NCBI GenBank assembly: GCA_009663005.1
Contig: VIGQ01001202.1
Location: 1-17,731 of the forward strand
DNA length: 17,731 nucleotides
Direction: 5' to 3'
Source: Actinidia chinensis
Lineage: Eukaryota; Streptophyta; Magnoliopsida; Ericales; Actinidiaceae
The translations under genes were made by a program, and so were the position numbers. Under the pieces are notes generated by a model. It ran no database searches. It saw only the letters and a program-made list of their open reading frames with translations, and was not told where the DNA came from. The first letter of the stretch is position 1. Each line of letters starts with the position of its first letter. Positions 7,833 through 16,823 of the stretch are shown piece after piece.

Positions 7833-10000
7833 TTTAGTGGCATTGGCATTTAAACATACAAAAGAACCTTATGGACCGGCTATGTTGCGTGGTCTTACAG
7901 GATTGTAATGGCAAAACCCACTATGGGGTGCCCAATTTGACCATGGTTTACTCAATGGACGCGTAGTCTTTCCATAACCATGGAGATTTTTGTTTCTTTG
8001 ATAGATATGAGTTTCCTAAAATTGAAAAAATTGTCTATCGAGTCTGTTTGGACTATAGGATGTGTCAAGGATATGAAAAATTGTTGGATTGGAAATTAAA
8101 TTACTCAAATGCATTCCATTATTATGGGCATACCACAAAAATTAATACCTATTCATTTCCTTTCCTTTATTTTTTCTTGTCACCAAATCCAAGATCTACA
8201 CAACATAAGGGGTTATCTACAGTGTAAACACGGTGGCTCCCCCCATGAGGAGGACGTTGCCTTTCTAAACTATTGGATTTGAGAAAGTTATTCTCATGCA
8301 TTACTGATACGTTCCTTGCTATCAGTTAAAATTTGTGCAAGGAAGGAACCCCTCCTCCATCATTCAGGAGTTCTTTTATGACCTAGCACTGGATGCTGGT
8401 TCTTTTCCTCTATTCGATTGGAGAGTTTCAAATTGTATCTGCCTTTGGACCAGGCCTGTTTTCTACAGATGTATAAAGTATACCTTTTTTTTACATACTC
8501 GTTACAGATAGAAAACCAGTAGTTTGTGCTTTTGGTTGCAGAGTCATGGGCCTATCTTTTAATATTTCTCTTAACAAAAATTTACTAAGTTTTTCTTTTT
8601 TTCAAATAATCGTTACCAAGTTTTTCTTTTTTTTTGTTGCTTATTTAAAAGACTATATTTTTTTGTTCAGTTAAAGTTTCTTTTCAAGGTATTTGCTTTT
8701 GCAGTTTAAGCTCTTGTTGACAGTTTGAAGTATATTACCGACAGTTACTTACCAAGTAGAGCTCAAGGCAGTGATAATGGTATTTAAGTTTTTTATCTAT
8801 TTGAATTATTTATCCCCGCCACAATGAACAGTGGATAAATTTCTCTGGCCACTCTATGGGTTGTAAATTTATATCATTGGTTTAATTTACTTATGTGATT
8901 GATATTTTTTTTTCTTTTTTTAAATAAAACTAGAATTCATGCCCAGGAAAGCCCCGTGAGCACATAAATGGAGGGACCGTAAAATGAAGGATCAGGTACT
9001 GTTTTCCTGTCCCATTAATGCTATTCATGTATATATATAAAGTGCATACTTCAGCATCAGGGCTTTGATAATGCCCAAGTGTCCTTTTGCCATAATATTG
9101 CCAACAGTTCCTTAATTTGTATTTATTAGACTTTGCCATTGTTCACGTGTATATAATATATTTCTTGGAGAGTTGTCGCCTAGGTTCATGACCAATTTTG
9201 TTGATGGGTAGATAAGTTAGATGATATAAATTAATAGATAAACCTTTACTTTAAATCATGGTATGGCCTGATTTAAACACAAATCAAGGAACATACATCC
9301 ATAGATTCTGCACTATTAATCTTCCGAGTTTCACAATACTTTACTCAGGCTAGAATGGTAGTCATTGAGGTCTTCTTCTTTCTTCTTTCCTTGTTTCGTG
9401 CAGTGTCTTCTTCAGACTTGGCATAAAAATTAATTGGGGAGCTTTTCTCAAATACCATTCTTGCCCAAAATGCTTCGATTTGAACTTGTGATTGCCTGAA
9501 ATTCTATTTTGGTTACCTTGGACAATATGGCTGCGGTTTCTCGTTCCAGGCTGTTTGTTTGTTCAAAAAATTATGAGATGTGATGAAAGACAACAAACCG
9601 TTCTATTTGAAATTGCTTTCGAATTATAAGTAATAATACCATGGCACATGTTTGGGTTGCTTGTGGAGGCGAGTGGACCACACGTGGGGAGCATTTCTCT
9701 TGGAAACACCCATGTTTGAAAAACTCGTTAGATTGTTCATGTATATTGATATATGTGCTTATTGTTTTGAAAACAAATGCTACACAATACACAATTATAT
9801 GGAAAAGACTTATCCATAAGTTTTGAATTGTTAGGTATATGCTCTTAGGATTTAGTTATAAAAACATTGGAACCAGTTAGAAAGGTTAGTTCCCATGTTT
9901 ATTTGTAAGATACTCCAAGCGTAGCAGCTATAATTCGCAGGCAACTCACATCTTTTTGCACAATTAGTTTTAAGTTGGATTTCTCTTAGCCTCGATCCTT
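7833..10000. other. AT-rich non-coding stretch, possible MITE remnant near 8040-8195
   Basis: No gene was recognised. Around 8040-8195 a GTCTGTTTGGAC start and a TTCCTTTCCTTTATT to CACCAAATCCAAG end resemble the imperfect inverted ends of plant hAT-type MITEs, in which TTTGG ends face each other. The match is loose and no target duplication was confirmed. Short open frames at 8930-9139, 9571-9792 and 9641-9826 show no domain or codon signal. T-rich tracts lie near 8600-8635 and 8905-8920. Confidence 0.4.
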
Positions 10001-12560
10001 TCAAAATGGATCAGAGGGTAGGTTTGGCCCCCGGTGGTCTCGGCTGGGTCAAGTCTCTGCCTGAGCTGTTTATGTTGTAAAATGTTGTCATTCCCATGGG
10101 CTACCGGCTGCCACGTGTAAGAGAGTTAGAAGTATTAGGCCCCAATTGTGTACGCAAGTACCAAAAATTAGTATACATAATTTAGAGGGTACTCCACCTA
10201 TACTAATTAGTTGTAGTTAGTGCTCAATTCTTTATAAATAAACCTTATCTTTGAAAATCATATCCATGAAAAATCGGATAATCTCATGTGATTCCATTTA
10301 ATTTGAAAGGACCCCAAAATGTGGAAAAGAATAACAATATTGACATATCAGTTAAAAGGGAGACACCTATATGTAGTATATTGGGTATTTGGGACCTACC
10401 ATGTATAGTCTTGTGGGGACATATGAACAATAGGATGTTGTAATATGATTTGCCCTCTCTGTGTGAAACGAGTCCCCTTATGAGTTCAACTTTGAATTTT
10501 TCCCCTCATATTGAGTAGTAATGATTACTCTACCAAAAAAACTTAATGGGACTTGCTCTAGCAGGAATGTTGTCAGTCAGGCAAAATTCCTTGGTCTTTT
10601 GTAAAGCTTACATTCATTGTAAAGTATGACTTTCGGGTTGGTTGATATATATTAGATTTTTGTATTTTGTTTCTGGTGGTTACTTCTTACTTTTACCCAA
10701 TTGGAGACTTGGTCCAAGTAGTGCAGGTAAGTGTCATTCAATGTTAATTTTTATTTCAATTTTAAAAAATATATCTTTAAAGTCTCAATAATAAAAAAAA
10801 TAATGATTATTTTATTCACAGGTCGGTGAGGCTTTTTTCGTTGTCGCTTTTTTTTGGTGTTGTCAAAATTATTTGGATTCAACGACAATATAAATAATAA
10901 TTTATATAAATTTAAATTTGCGACTCAAACATGAATTTGCTAGAACATGGTCCCATCAGATTTTCTCAGTTTCCAAAATATGACTGGGCCCATCAAGATT
11001 CAAATTCCTTTCGCCGATGGCTACTTCTATTAATTGGCTTGCTAGCCTTTGGAGATTTGGACAAATTAAGGTTCAAGAGTTCCAAGCACATCAATAGTCA
11101 ACAAACAACTATTTTAAATGAATTGGCAAACATCCAATGAAAAAAAACCCAATTGCGTTATAATATTAAATCCAGTTGGGATGATGTTCTGTTTAAAAAA
11201 AACATAGTATTACACCCCACTCTTATTTCGTGAACCTTTTTTCATCCCGCTTTATGTTAAATATTAATGGATACTAGGGGCGTTTGATGATTCTTCCTGA
11301 TACAGAAAATGGTCGACGACACATTCGACCGAAAAATATATTTATTAATTTATATTCATCTCAATTATGACAAAAAAAAATTCACGAAAAATGAATTCTT
11401 TAAACAAATCTATCCCAAAAAATTCGTCTTTAATAAAAAAATTAGATTAGATTAAAAAATTTATATTTTCGAACTTCTTCTCATCAAAAGAATCGAAAAA
11501 AACTTATAAAATTTTAATTAAATACCGATTTTTTTTTTTTTACTACAAAACGAAACCTTTAAAACTATTCAATCAAAAAAACAAAAAAAAAATTAAATCA
11601 AATTGGGCCATAATTTCATGTTAGACTTTGCACTCTTCAATCTTAGTTTTGGATGCAATTTTTCTACTAGCTTTTGGCTTCTTAGCTTCCAAGCTTAGAG
11701 GATTTAGCCTCCATTTGGGGTAGTTTTTTTTCGTTAATTTTTTAAAAAATTCCGCTAATATTTTTTTCTATTCAATTATTTTTCCCATCGAGGTGATTTT
11801 TAAATTTCTCTCAGAAAAAAAAGTAGAATAAAAGCTTTCAAAAATCTCTCGAAGTAAACAGAAATTTTCAAACGATACAAATCTTTTTACAGACTTGTGG
11901 TGTTATCCCAAACTGTCTAAAAAATAGCCTAGTCGAGATAATGTTTTTTTTTTTCAATTATTTTGTTTTAGTAGATTTTTTTTGGACTAAAACTAGCCCA
12001 AGCACAATGTGTTTTTTCAAGTGACCCCTAGAATGGGCTGGGCCTGGTTGGATTAAGCATCTCTGATTCTTCATTTGAAGAAGAATAGAGGAACTGTAAT
12101 TAGAGCCCCAAAAGATGGGCGTTAGATGATGGAATTCATGGAATTGAGATAGTCTGTGTATTGGCATTTTTTTATTACTGTATATCTAGTATTCCTAGTC
12201 GAGCAATTCGTTTCATGTGTATGATAACATTTCACATTGTATCACCCCTTGTCGCCCCCTTCTTCAGGATCTCTTAGACTTCTTTAAGGCGTTCTCGAAA
12301 TCCTTCGAAAATTGTCTAGGAATCTTCTGCTAATCTTCAATGCCTAGCAATCCCCAAATTTAAAGAGATATGACCCTTCTTATTTAAAATTTTATACTTT
12401 TACTTTTATTGTGTTGGATATAAGGAAATTTGAGTAATTTTATTATATATTTCACAACTTTCAAAGTTAATTACTTACAAAACGTCTATCAACAATAAGA
12501 TATAAGTATTATTTTTCGTTTACGCTAATGTTTGTACCATATGCACTACGTTTTTTTATC
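10001..12560. other. AT-rich intergenic stretch, no gene seen
   Basis: No gene, RNA gene or clear transposon end was recognised. Positions 11300-11960 are extremely A/T-rich with several homopolymers (for example a T-tract near 11529-11540). The open frames at 10931-11140 (plus) and 11958-12167 (minus) have no recognisable domain. Near 12388-12410 an ATTTTATACTTTTACTTT segment is the reverse complement of a stretch in the MITE-like segment at 15700-15720, which may mean a related element. Confidence 0.4.
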
Positions 12561-12593
12561 CGTATTATGTACTATTTACAATAAAACCCTTAG

Positions 12594-12971
12594 CACTTGC
12601 CAAATACCAAAATGGATCCTCATCATACCTTTGAAGTGTTGGATTCGCGAGTCCTGAGGTTCAAAACAGGTGGCTACCTCACCACTAACGGTGAACCCTT
12701 CGATGACAATCATTCCCATCAATTTGAAGAAACTGAGAATCTTGAATGAAGAGGATGAAATCATTCTGATGAGGGGGAACACACTTATTCCCACTTCCAT
12801 GAAGAGGCAAGATAAAGCTATTCGCAAGAAAACTCTACATGGTCTGTTTTTGATGCAAATGCTGATTTGAACACCGTGTGTTTGATTTTGGAGATGAAGC
12901 CAAAAGATGCAAAATGTTCTGGAGACGTACCAAATGAATTTGCTCAAGAGAAAATATCATATGCAAAATAA
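12594..12971 (+). pseudogene. Unrecognised coding-like stretch with three internal stops
   Basis: One frame runs for about 125 codons to a TAA at 12969-12971, with only three internal stops (TGA, TGA, TAA). From the ATG at 12612 it gives MDPHHTFEVLDSRVLRF, TGGYLTTNGEPFDDN, then a His/Glu-rich middle (DEGEHTYSHFHEEAR). It ends with FDANADLNTVCLI and KPKDAKCSGDVPNEF. The composition is less AT-rich than the flanks and acidic residues are common, which resembles coding sequence. I do not recognise the family. It may be an old exon or transposon fragment; a chance open stretch is also possible. Confidence 0.3.
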
Positions 12972-13643
12972 TTTCAGACTTCGTGGGCCCAATTCGGCCA
13001 ACCTAAGATACATGTGGGCACTTAGTCCATAAACTCTATATTGGTGCTCTAAGTACGCATTCTGCTATGTTAGCTTAGTTTATATAAAAAAACTTTAAAA
13101 TATTCATATCCAATCGACGTGAGATTCACATTTTTACATATCAATGGTAGCAGTTGGTGAATATTTTCTCATTCACTTTTTATCCGTTTTGAGCAAATGA
13201 ATACACTAGGTTATTTACTCGCCAGGAGTTAGAATCCATGCCATTACATCATTCAATACTTTCGATAACTGGACACTCAAAAAATTGGATCAAAATCAGC
13301 TCAAACTTTTAACGTTTTCCCAACATTTATATCCATCGCTTTATGGTTGCAATTCATTGTTGATGATTGTTCACATGTTGGGATTCAGTTTGGTGAAGAA
13401 TGATTGGGGATGGGGCATTTGATAACATCATAAAGCATTTGGAGTGTGTAAATTTGTCCCTTTTCTTCTTTTTCCAAAGAGTGCTGTTTTTTTAAGTACA
13501 TATATTATGATTGAATATATTATCGTTTGGTCATATGCTGCAGATCAATGTATTGTTCTGAAATGACTAATTACCTGCATTAGTAAATTGATGTTGATAT
13601 ACAATGTACAATCATTGATGTAGTCCAACAAAGGTAAATTTGT
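12972..13643. other. Non-coding stretch upstream of the monooxygenase, nothing recognised
   Basis: This is AT-rich sequence without a credible open frame, RNA gene or repeat end. It probably belongs to the intergenic or promoter region of the gene that starts near 14093. Confidence 0.35.
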
Positions 13644-13892
13644 CCTCGCACTTGTATCCAAACCTGGAACGTAATGGCCGTCAATCATCATTCGTTTCAT
13701 CTCTATCCCTTTTGGAGCTCATTTTACATATAACTTTGTTACATCCATGCAGCGCGGCCCTGTGGGTGAAGCTAATTCATCATTCGTTACTGTTTTTTTA
13801 TGTTTTCTTTACCCTGTGGAACTCCTGCACTTGTATCCAACCTGGAAATACGTAATGGCTGTCATCATTTTTACATATAAAATTGTTATGTC
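13644..13892. repeat. Imperfect direct duplication upstream of the monooxygenase gene
   Basis: Copy A (about 13644-13741) and copy B (about 13823-13892) share GCACTTGTATCCAA, CCTGGAA, CGTAATGGC, GTCA and ATCATT, then TTTTACATATAA, and a TTGTTA end. Copy A has about 35 extra bases in the middle. The offset is about 180 bp. It lies some 200-450 bp upstream of the first monooxygenase exon, so it may be part of the promoter or leader. The ATG inside it opens no conserved reading. Confidence 0.6.
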
Positions 13893-14092
13893 TCTGGTTT
13901 TTTGATGATTGAATTCCGGTGTGTAAGAAATTAACAATTATAGTAGCCCAGATCTTTTGCTCTTCTATATCGTGATTTTTTCTGGTTTTGTAGTTACAAG
14001 GGAGTCTTCTTTTGCATTTTTTCTCTACATATCTTCTCTTTTCTCCAGCTCAGTTTTCATAGTCTCAGTCGAAAAAGGAGGCTAGAATTAAT

Positions 14093-14166
14093 ATTGAAGT
14101 GGTTTTGAAGAGACATTGTGATTGTTGGAGCTGGATGCTGGTCTCACAACAGCCTTAGACTCACAG
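14093..14166 (+). CDS. MO1: Monooxygenase exon A (FAD-binding Rossmann motif)
   Basis: The segment reads EVV, then DIVIVGAG, and after one extra base AGLTTAL, ending at the donor CAG|GTACCC (GT at 14167). The family starts with a short Met-Glu-Val-Val-Glu-Asp-type leader straight before this motif. The corresponding first codon here is ATT (14093-14095), so the start codon is either misread or lost. The GxGxxG glycines that hold the FAD ADP moiety are present. Confidence 0.75.
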
Positions 14167-16823
14167 GTACCCAAAATACATATATATGATTTTAATAACA
14201 CAACCAGTAAGTAGGTGTTGAGATTTTATTTTAAAAATTTTTCAGGTTGGGAAATCAGTAGCTTGGGCTGGAATCATCAGAGAGTTTGAGAGTTACCGGT
14301 TTTGCATTTACCACTTGGACAATGCTTGGAGGGCTTTGGATGCTATTGGCATCGGCGATTCCTCCGCCGACCAAAAAAAAGCATAACCTGGCTAACGGGT
14401 CACCCAGTCCCCCCCTCTTTTCTCTCTATTCCTGGATCTTTTTTCTTTTTGATTACAAATTAGTTCACATTTCTGATAATCTGTGTTTTGAGAAATTGTA
14501 TACAGAATATTGACTGCTCTACAATTTTCGGGACTTTCCACTTCAGAAATGTCATTTAAGTCCAAGGGTCAGTGTATTTTTATGACTTAACTTTTTTGGT
14601 GGTCTTCAAGAATGAACTCACATAGTGACATTTGCATTTTTTTTTTTCGACTAGGTTTTAAATCGCCGTATCGGTTTGGTTATACAACAAATTTTGCTGA
14701 TATACGGTGAACATATCGCTGATATTTAAAAATATTGCTCCCGACCAAAATAACTCACTTTTTTTGTCTTTGCCTTTTTCACTGGTCTCAAGCATTTATG
14801 TCCTACAGCCAGACGGTGTTTTGTAATTACTGAATAATTTTTTGCCGCCTTCATATATCATAATGATAGTTATGATTTGATTTACTGGTGATACAAAAAA
14901 AAAAAACGCCCCAGAAAAATAAATTAATCTTCCTTGTGATGTCTAGTGGATACATGAAGTTAGATGTGTGAGAAGGAAATTATTATTGGAAGCCCTTCAA
15001 AAAGGAGCTCCAATAGGCACCATCAAGGCTCCTCCAAGGTGTCCTCTATTGAGGAATCAGCTTTTTCCCCCTTCAAGCTGGTACATGTTCTGATGGGTCT
15101 GTCTTAAGAACAAAGGTGTTGAGTTGGGTGTTGTGGGTGAACTCAGTGGTGGACTAGTGGGTGGGGGCGTCACAGGCAGCCTTTGTGGGCAGATCTGCCA
15201 TTAGCAGGGATGCAGATTTCGAAGGCAGGCATGGGTTTGGACCACATTCTTGCCAGTTTTTTGGTAATGGTGTGAGATCCTGGTTTCCTCCCATTGTAAT
15301 GATACAACAATGGAATGGTTTTCACCTTCACTCCCTCCACCCAAGGGAGAAAGCCTTTCTCATATTGGGTCTTGTACGCTATGTTTGGTTTACTTTTTAG
15401 ATCAGTTTCTGGAACACAATTTTCATGAAATGATTTTCTTTTGAAATAATTTCTTAGTCTTTATCATTTTTTCTTTGTATTGTTTATTTTTTAGTGGAAA
15501 GATTTTTTAGTATTGAAGATTTATTTTAACGTTTTTTTGAAAATGGGTTCTTTTCTTAAAAAAACGTCAATTAAACAATTTTCTTAGAATAGTTATGCAA
15601 CATTGTTTCTAAATAACACCCAATAGATATACTCTCTCCATCCATTTGGGTTTGTGCATCTTTTATTTTGGGATATTTCAAATATTTTTATTCACTTTGA
15701 AAGTAAAAGTATAAAATTGGGTAGTGTTACTAAATTATTGATCCCCTTAAATGGGTCATTTAATATTTTGTTTGAGAGTGTGGATTAGGGGTAATCTTGG
15801 AAATTGTTATCTTCTGATTTGATTTTAAGTTGCATTAAAAGCATCTTCTAGTTAAAAAAACCAAAATGGCTAGTTGTGTTGGGACCCAAGTATCCTCCTC
15901 CAAATTCCTTGCCCAGTGCAGCTGCCGGCCAAAGTATTACTGGGAATTTTCTTGAGGTACGAGAATAATCATGACATGATTCAATAGGTAGGAAGCGGCA
16001 TTGGACAAGAAGACTTTGGGACACGACAACAATTGCGTGCCATTCGAGATTGCACTTAACGGGATTCTCTCTTCCAATATGGCAGTCGTCTTCACCTCTG
16101 AATGACCAATACATGATTTATTCTCGTGTATTTCAGATTCTTCATCATATCTTATGGTTTGGAATGCATGATGCGATTCATTGGGACACTTGTAATTTTT
16201 TTAAAGAGGAGGATTCTAATCTATTTGGTAGTGAATGCTCATTACCCTGAATGTGTTGTGTGATTCATTGGTTGTGTGTAGACAAAGAAGTGGAGGAGGG
16301 GGAAGGAGGGAAACCCCAGCAAGATGAAGGAATTTGTACTGATCAAGCTTGGCAAGTTCGCTGAACAAGTCCGGGCTGTTGTGGAGACACTGAACTAGAT
16401 AACATTATTTGTTCTCCCTTAACATTCAGACATCCATTGACCTACTGTGGGGAAATATAAGCAAAGGCAGTGTTTGCGTGCTGGCGACGCGTTCCACCGC
16501 GATGACACCGGGACATTGGCCAAGTGGTTGTTCGGCCTTGGAGGACGGTGTTGTTTTTGGCACGGTGTCTTGGTCCAGCTTTTACGGAAAAACATAGTGA
16601 GGAAGCAAAAAAGATGAGTCTCAGAAGATTGAGATGGGCCTGAGAAGTGCTAGGGAGGGGATTAGGGGGTTTGAGCTCAGTAGTGCACTTATATGGGGGT
16701 TTCGTGCCACAGAGTGAATGGTGGGTGATGAACTTCTTGAGGGATAAGATTTTTGCTGCTTTCTTGGCTGGATTGCTATTAAGAGAGGCTGATTTGGATG
16801 TGGGCAAGTTGTGTATTTCTTGA
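14093..16823 (+). CDS. MO1: FAD-dependent monooxygenase, plant MO1/CTF2 family, four exons, frameshifted
   Basis: Members are flavoprotein hydroxylases of the group that includes salicylate hydroxylase and zeaxanthin epoxidase; substrates of the plant MO1 group are largely unknown. Visible landmarks in order: DIVIVGAG.AGLTTAL (FAD-binding GxGxxG, 14112-14166), LRVTGFAFTTW with AWRALDAIGIGDS (14246-14410), HEVRCVRRKLLLEAL, AFVGRSAI and DFEGRHGFGP (14947-15345), then LLWGNISKGSVCV, GDAFH with TP.IGQ, SALEDGVV, and MNFLRDKIFAAFLAGLL ending GKLCIS and TGA at 16821-16823. The whole would be about 400 residues, normal for the family. Exons A, B and D have clear splice sites at several borders. Many one-base indels break the frame, while conserved residues are kept, so this is more likely a real gene read with errors than an old pseudogene. 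Confidence 0.85.
14246..14410 (+). CDS. MO1: Monooxygenase exon B
   Basis: The acceptor TTTTTCAG ends at 14245. The codons read VG, KSVA, then ESSESLRVTGFAFTTWT, and after a lost base AWRALDAIGIGDS and an LRR-like end. The family reads VLESSESLRVTGFA and TTWTNAWRALDAxGIGDSLR. The lost base lies in ACAATG (expected ACAAATG), a homopolymer. The right border is unclear: homology fades after about 14400 in an A-run and then a C/T-rich stretch with no obvious donor. Confidence 0.8.
14411..14946 (+). other. Monooxygenase intron region, possibly hiding part of an exon
   Basis: The family has about 20-30 residues between GDSLR and HEVRC that were not matched here, so some coding bases may lie at the left edge. 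The rest is T-rich intron. At 14652-14745 CGCCGTATCGG, GATATACGGTG and ATCGCTGATATTT make a locally self-complementary patch, similar in style to degenerate plant repeats. No gene was seen on either strand. Confidence 0.35.
14947..15345 (+). CDS. MO1: Monooxygenase exon C (middle of the FAD domain)
   Basis: The acceptor GTCTAG ends at 14946. Readings with shifts are HEVRCVRRKLLLEALQK, PIGTI, a VVSIEESAFF-like stretch, KLVHV.DGSVLRTKVL, GV.SVVD.WVG, then a long clean frame QAAFVGRSAISRDADFEGRH, GFGP, QFFGNGVRS, and WF.F.PST at the end. The family has the same order: KLLLEAL, SSKVVSIEES, DGT.LKTKVLIGCDGVNS, AFVGRSAIRG, HGFGP. The expected GCDG motif is blurred by indels near 15115-15130. The donor reads AAG|GGAGAA instead of a GT. 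Confidence 0.8.
15346..16281 (+). other. Last monooxygenase intron
   Basis: The intron lies between the STQ codons of exon C and the KEVEE codons of exon D. It is T-rich at the left and holds the MITE-like segment described separately. The open frame on the minus strand (15848-16114) and that on the plus strand (16050-16250) show no family resemblance. The acceptor is GTGTAG at 16276-16281. Confidence 0.5.
15630..15800. mobile_element. MITE-like segment (Stowaway/mariner style) in the last monooxygenase intron
   Basis: The left end reads ATACTCTCTCCATCCATTTG, close to the TACTCCCTCCGTCCC terminal motif of plant Stowaway/mariner-type MITEs. The interior (GGGATATTTCAAATATTTTT, AAAGTAAAAGTATAAAATT, TTGAGAGTGTGGATTAGGGG) resembles the AT-rich middle of such elements. 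A matching inverted right end (GGGACGGAGGGAGTA) was not found, so the element is truncated or degraded, or the likeness is partial. Confidence 0.4.
16282..16823 (+). CDS. MO1: Monooxygenase exon D (FAD/substrate-closing domain and C-terminus)
   Basis: The codons read KEVEEGEGG, PSKMKEFVLIKLGKFAEQVR, AVVE, TELDNIICSPLTFRHP, LLWGNISKGSVCV, then with shifts AGDAFH, MTP, IGQ, CSALEDGVV, ARCLGPAFTE. Then come KIEMGLRSARE, FELSSALIWGF and MNFLRDKIFAAFLAGLLL, EADLDVGKLCIS, stop. GDAxHxxxPxxGQG binds the flavin ribityl and phosphate in this superfamily. At least six indels occur in about 540 bp, for example a lost G in GTGCTGGCGAC and a gained T in GTTTTTGGCAC. Confidence 0.85.

Noticed and set aside
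8040..8195. hAT-type MITE with facing TTTGG ends
   Set aside because: The inverted ends match only loosely and no target-site duplication could be seen, so it is only mentioned in the intergenic entry, not called as an element.
10931..11140. 69-codon open frame starting MNLLEHGPIRF
   Set aside because: Short, in an AT-rich stretch, no motif recognised and no splice context; kept out for lack of support.
15848..16250. Open frames on both strands inside the last monooxygenase intron
   Set aside because: The interval is bounded by exon C and exon D of the monooxygenase, and neither translation shows a known motif or fits the family between those exons.
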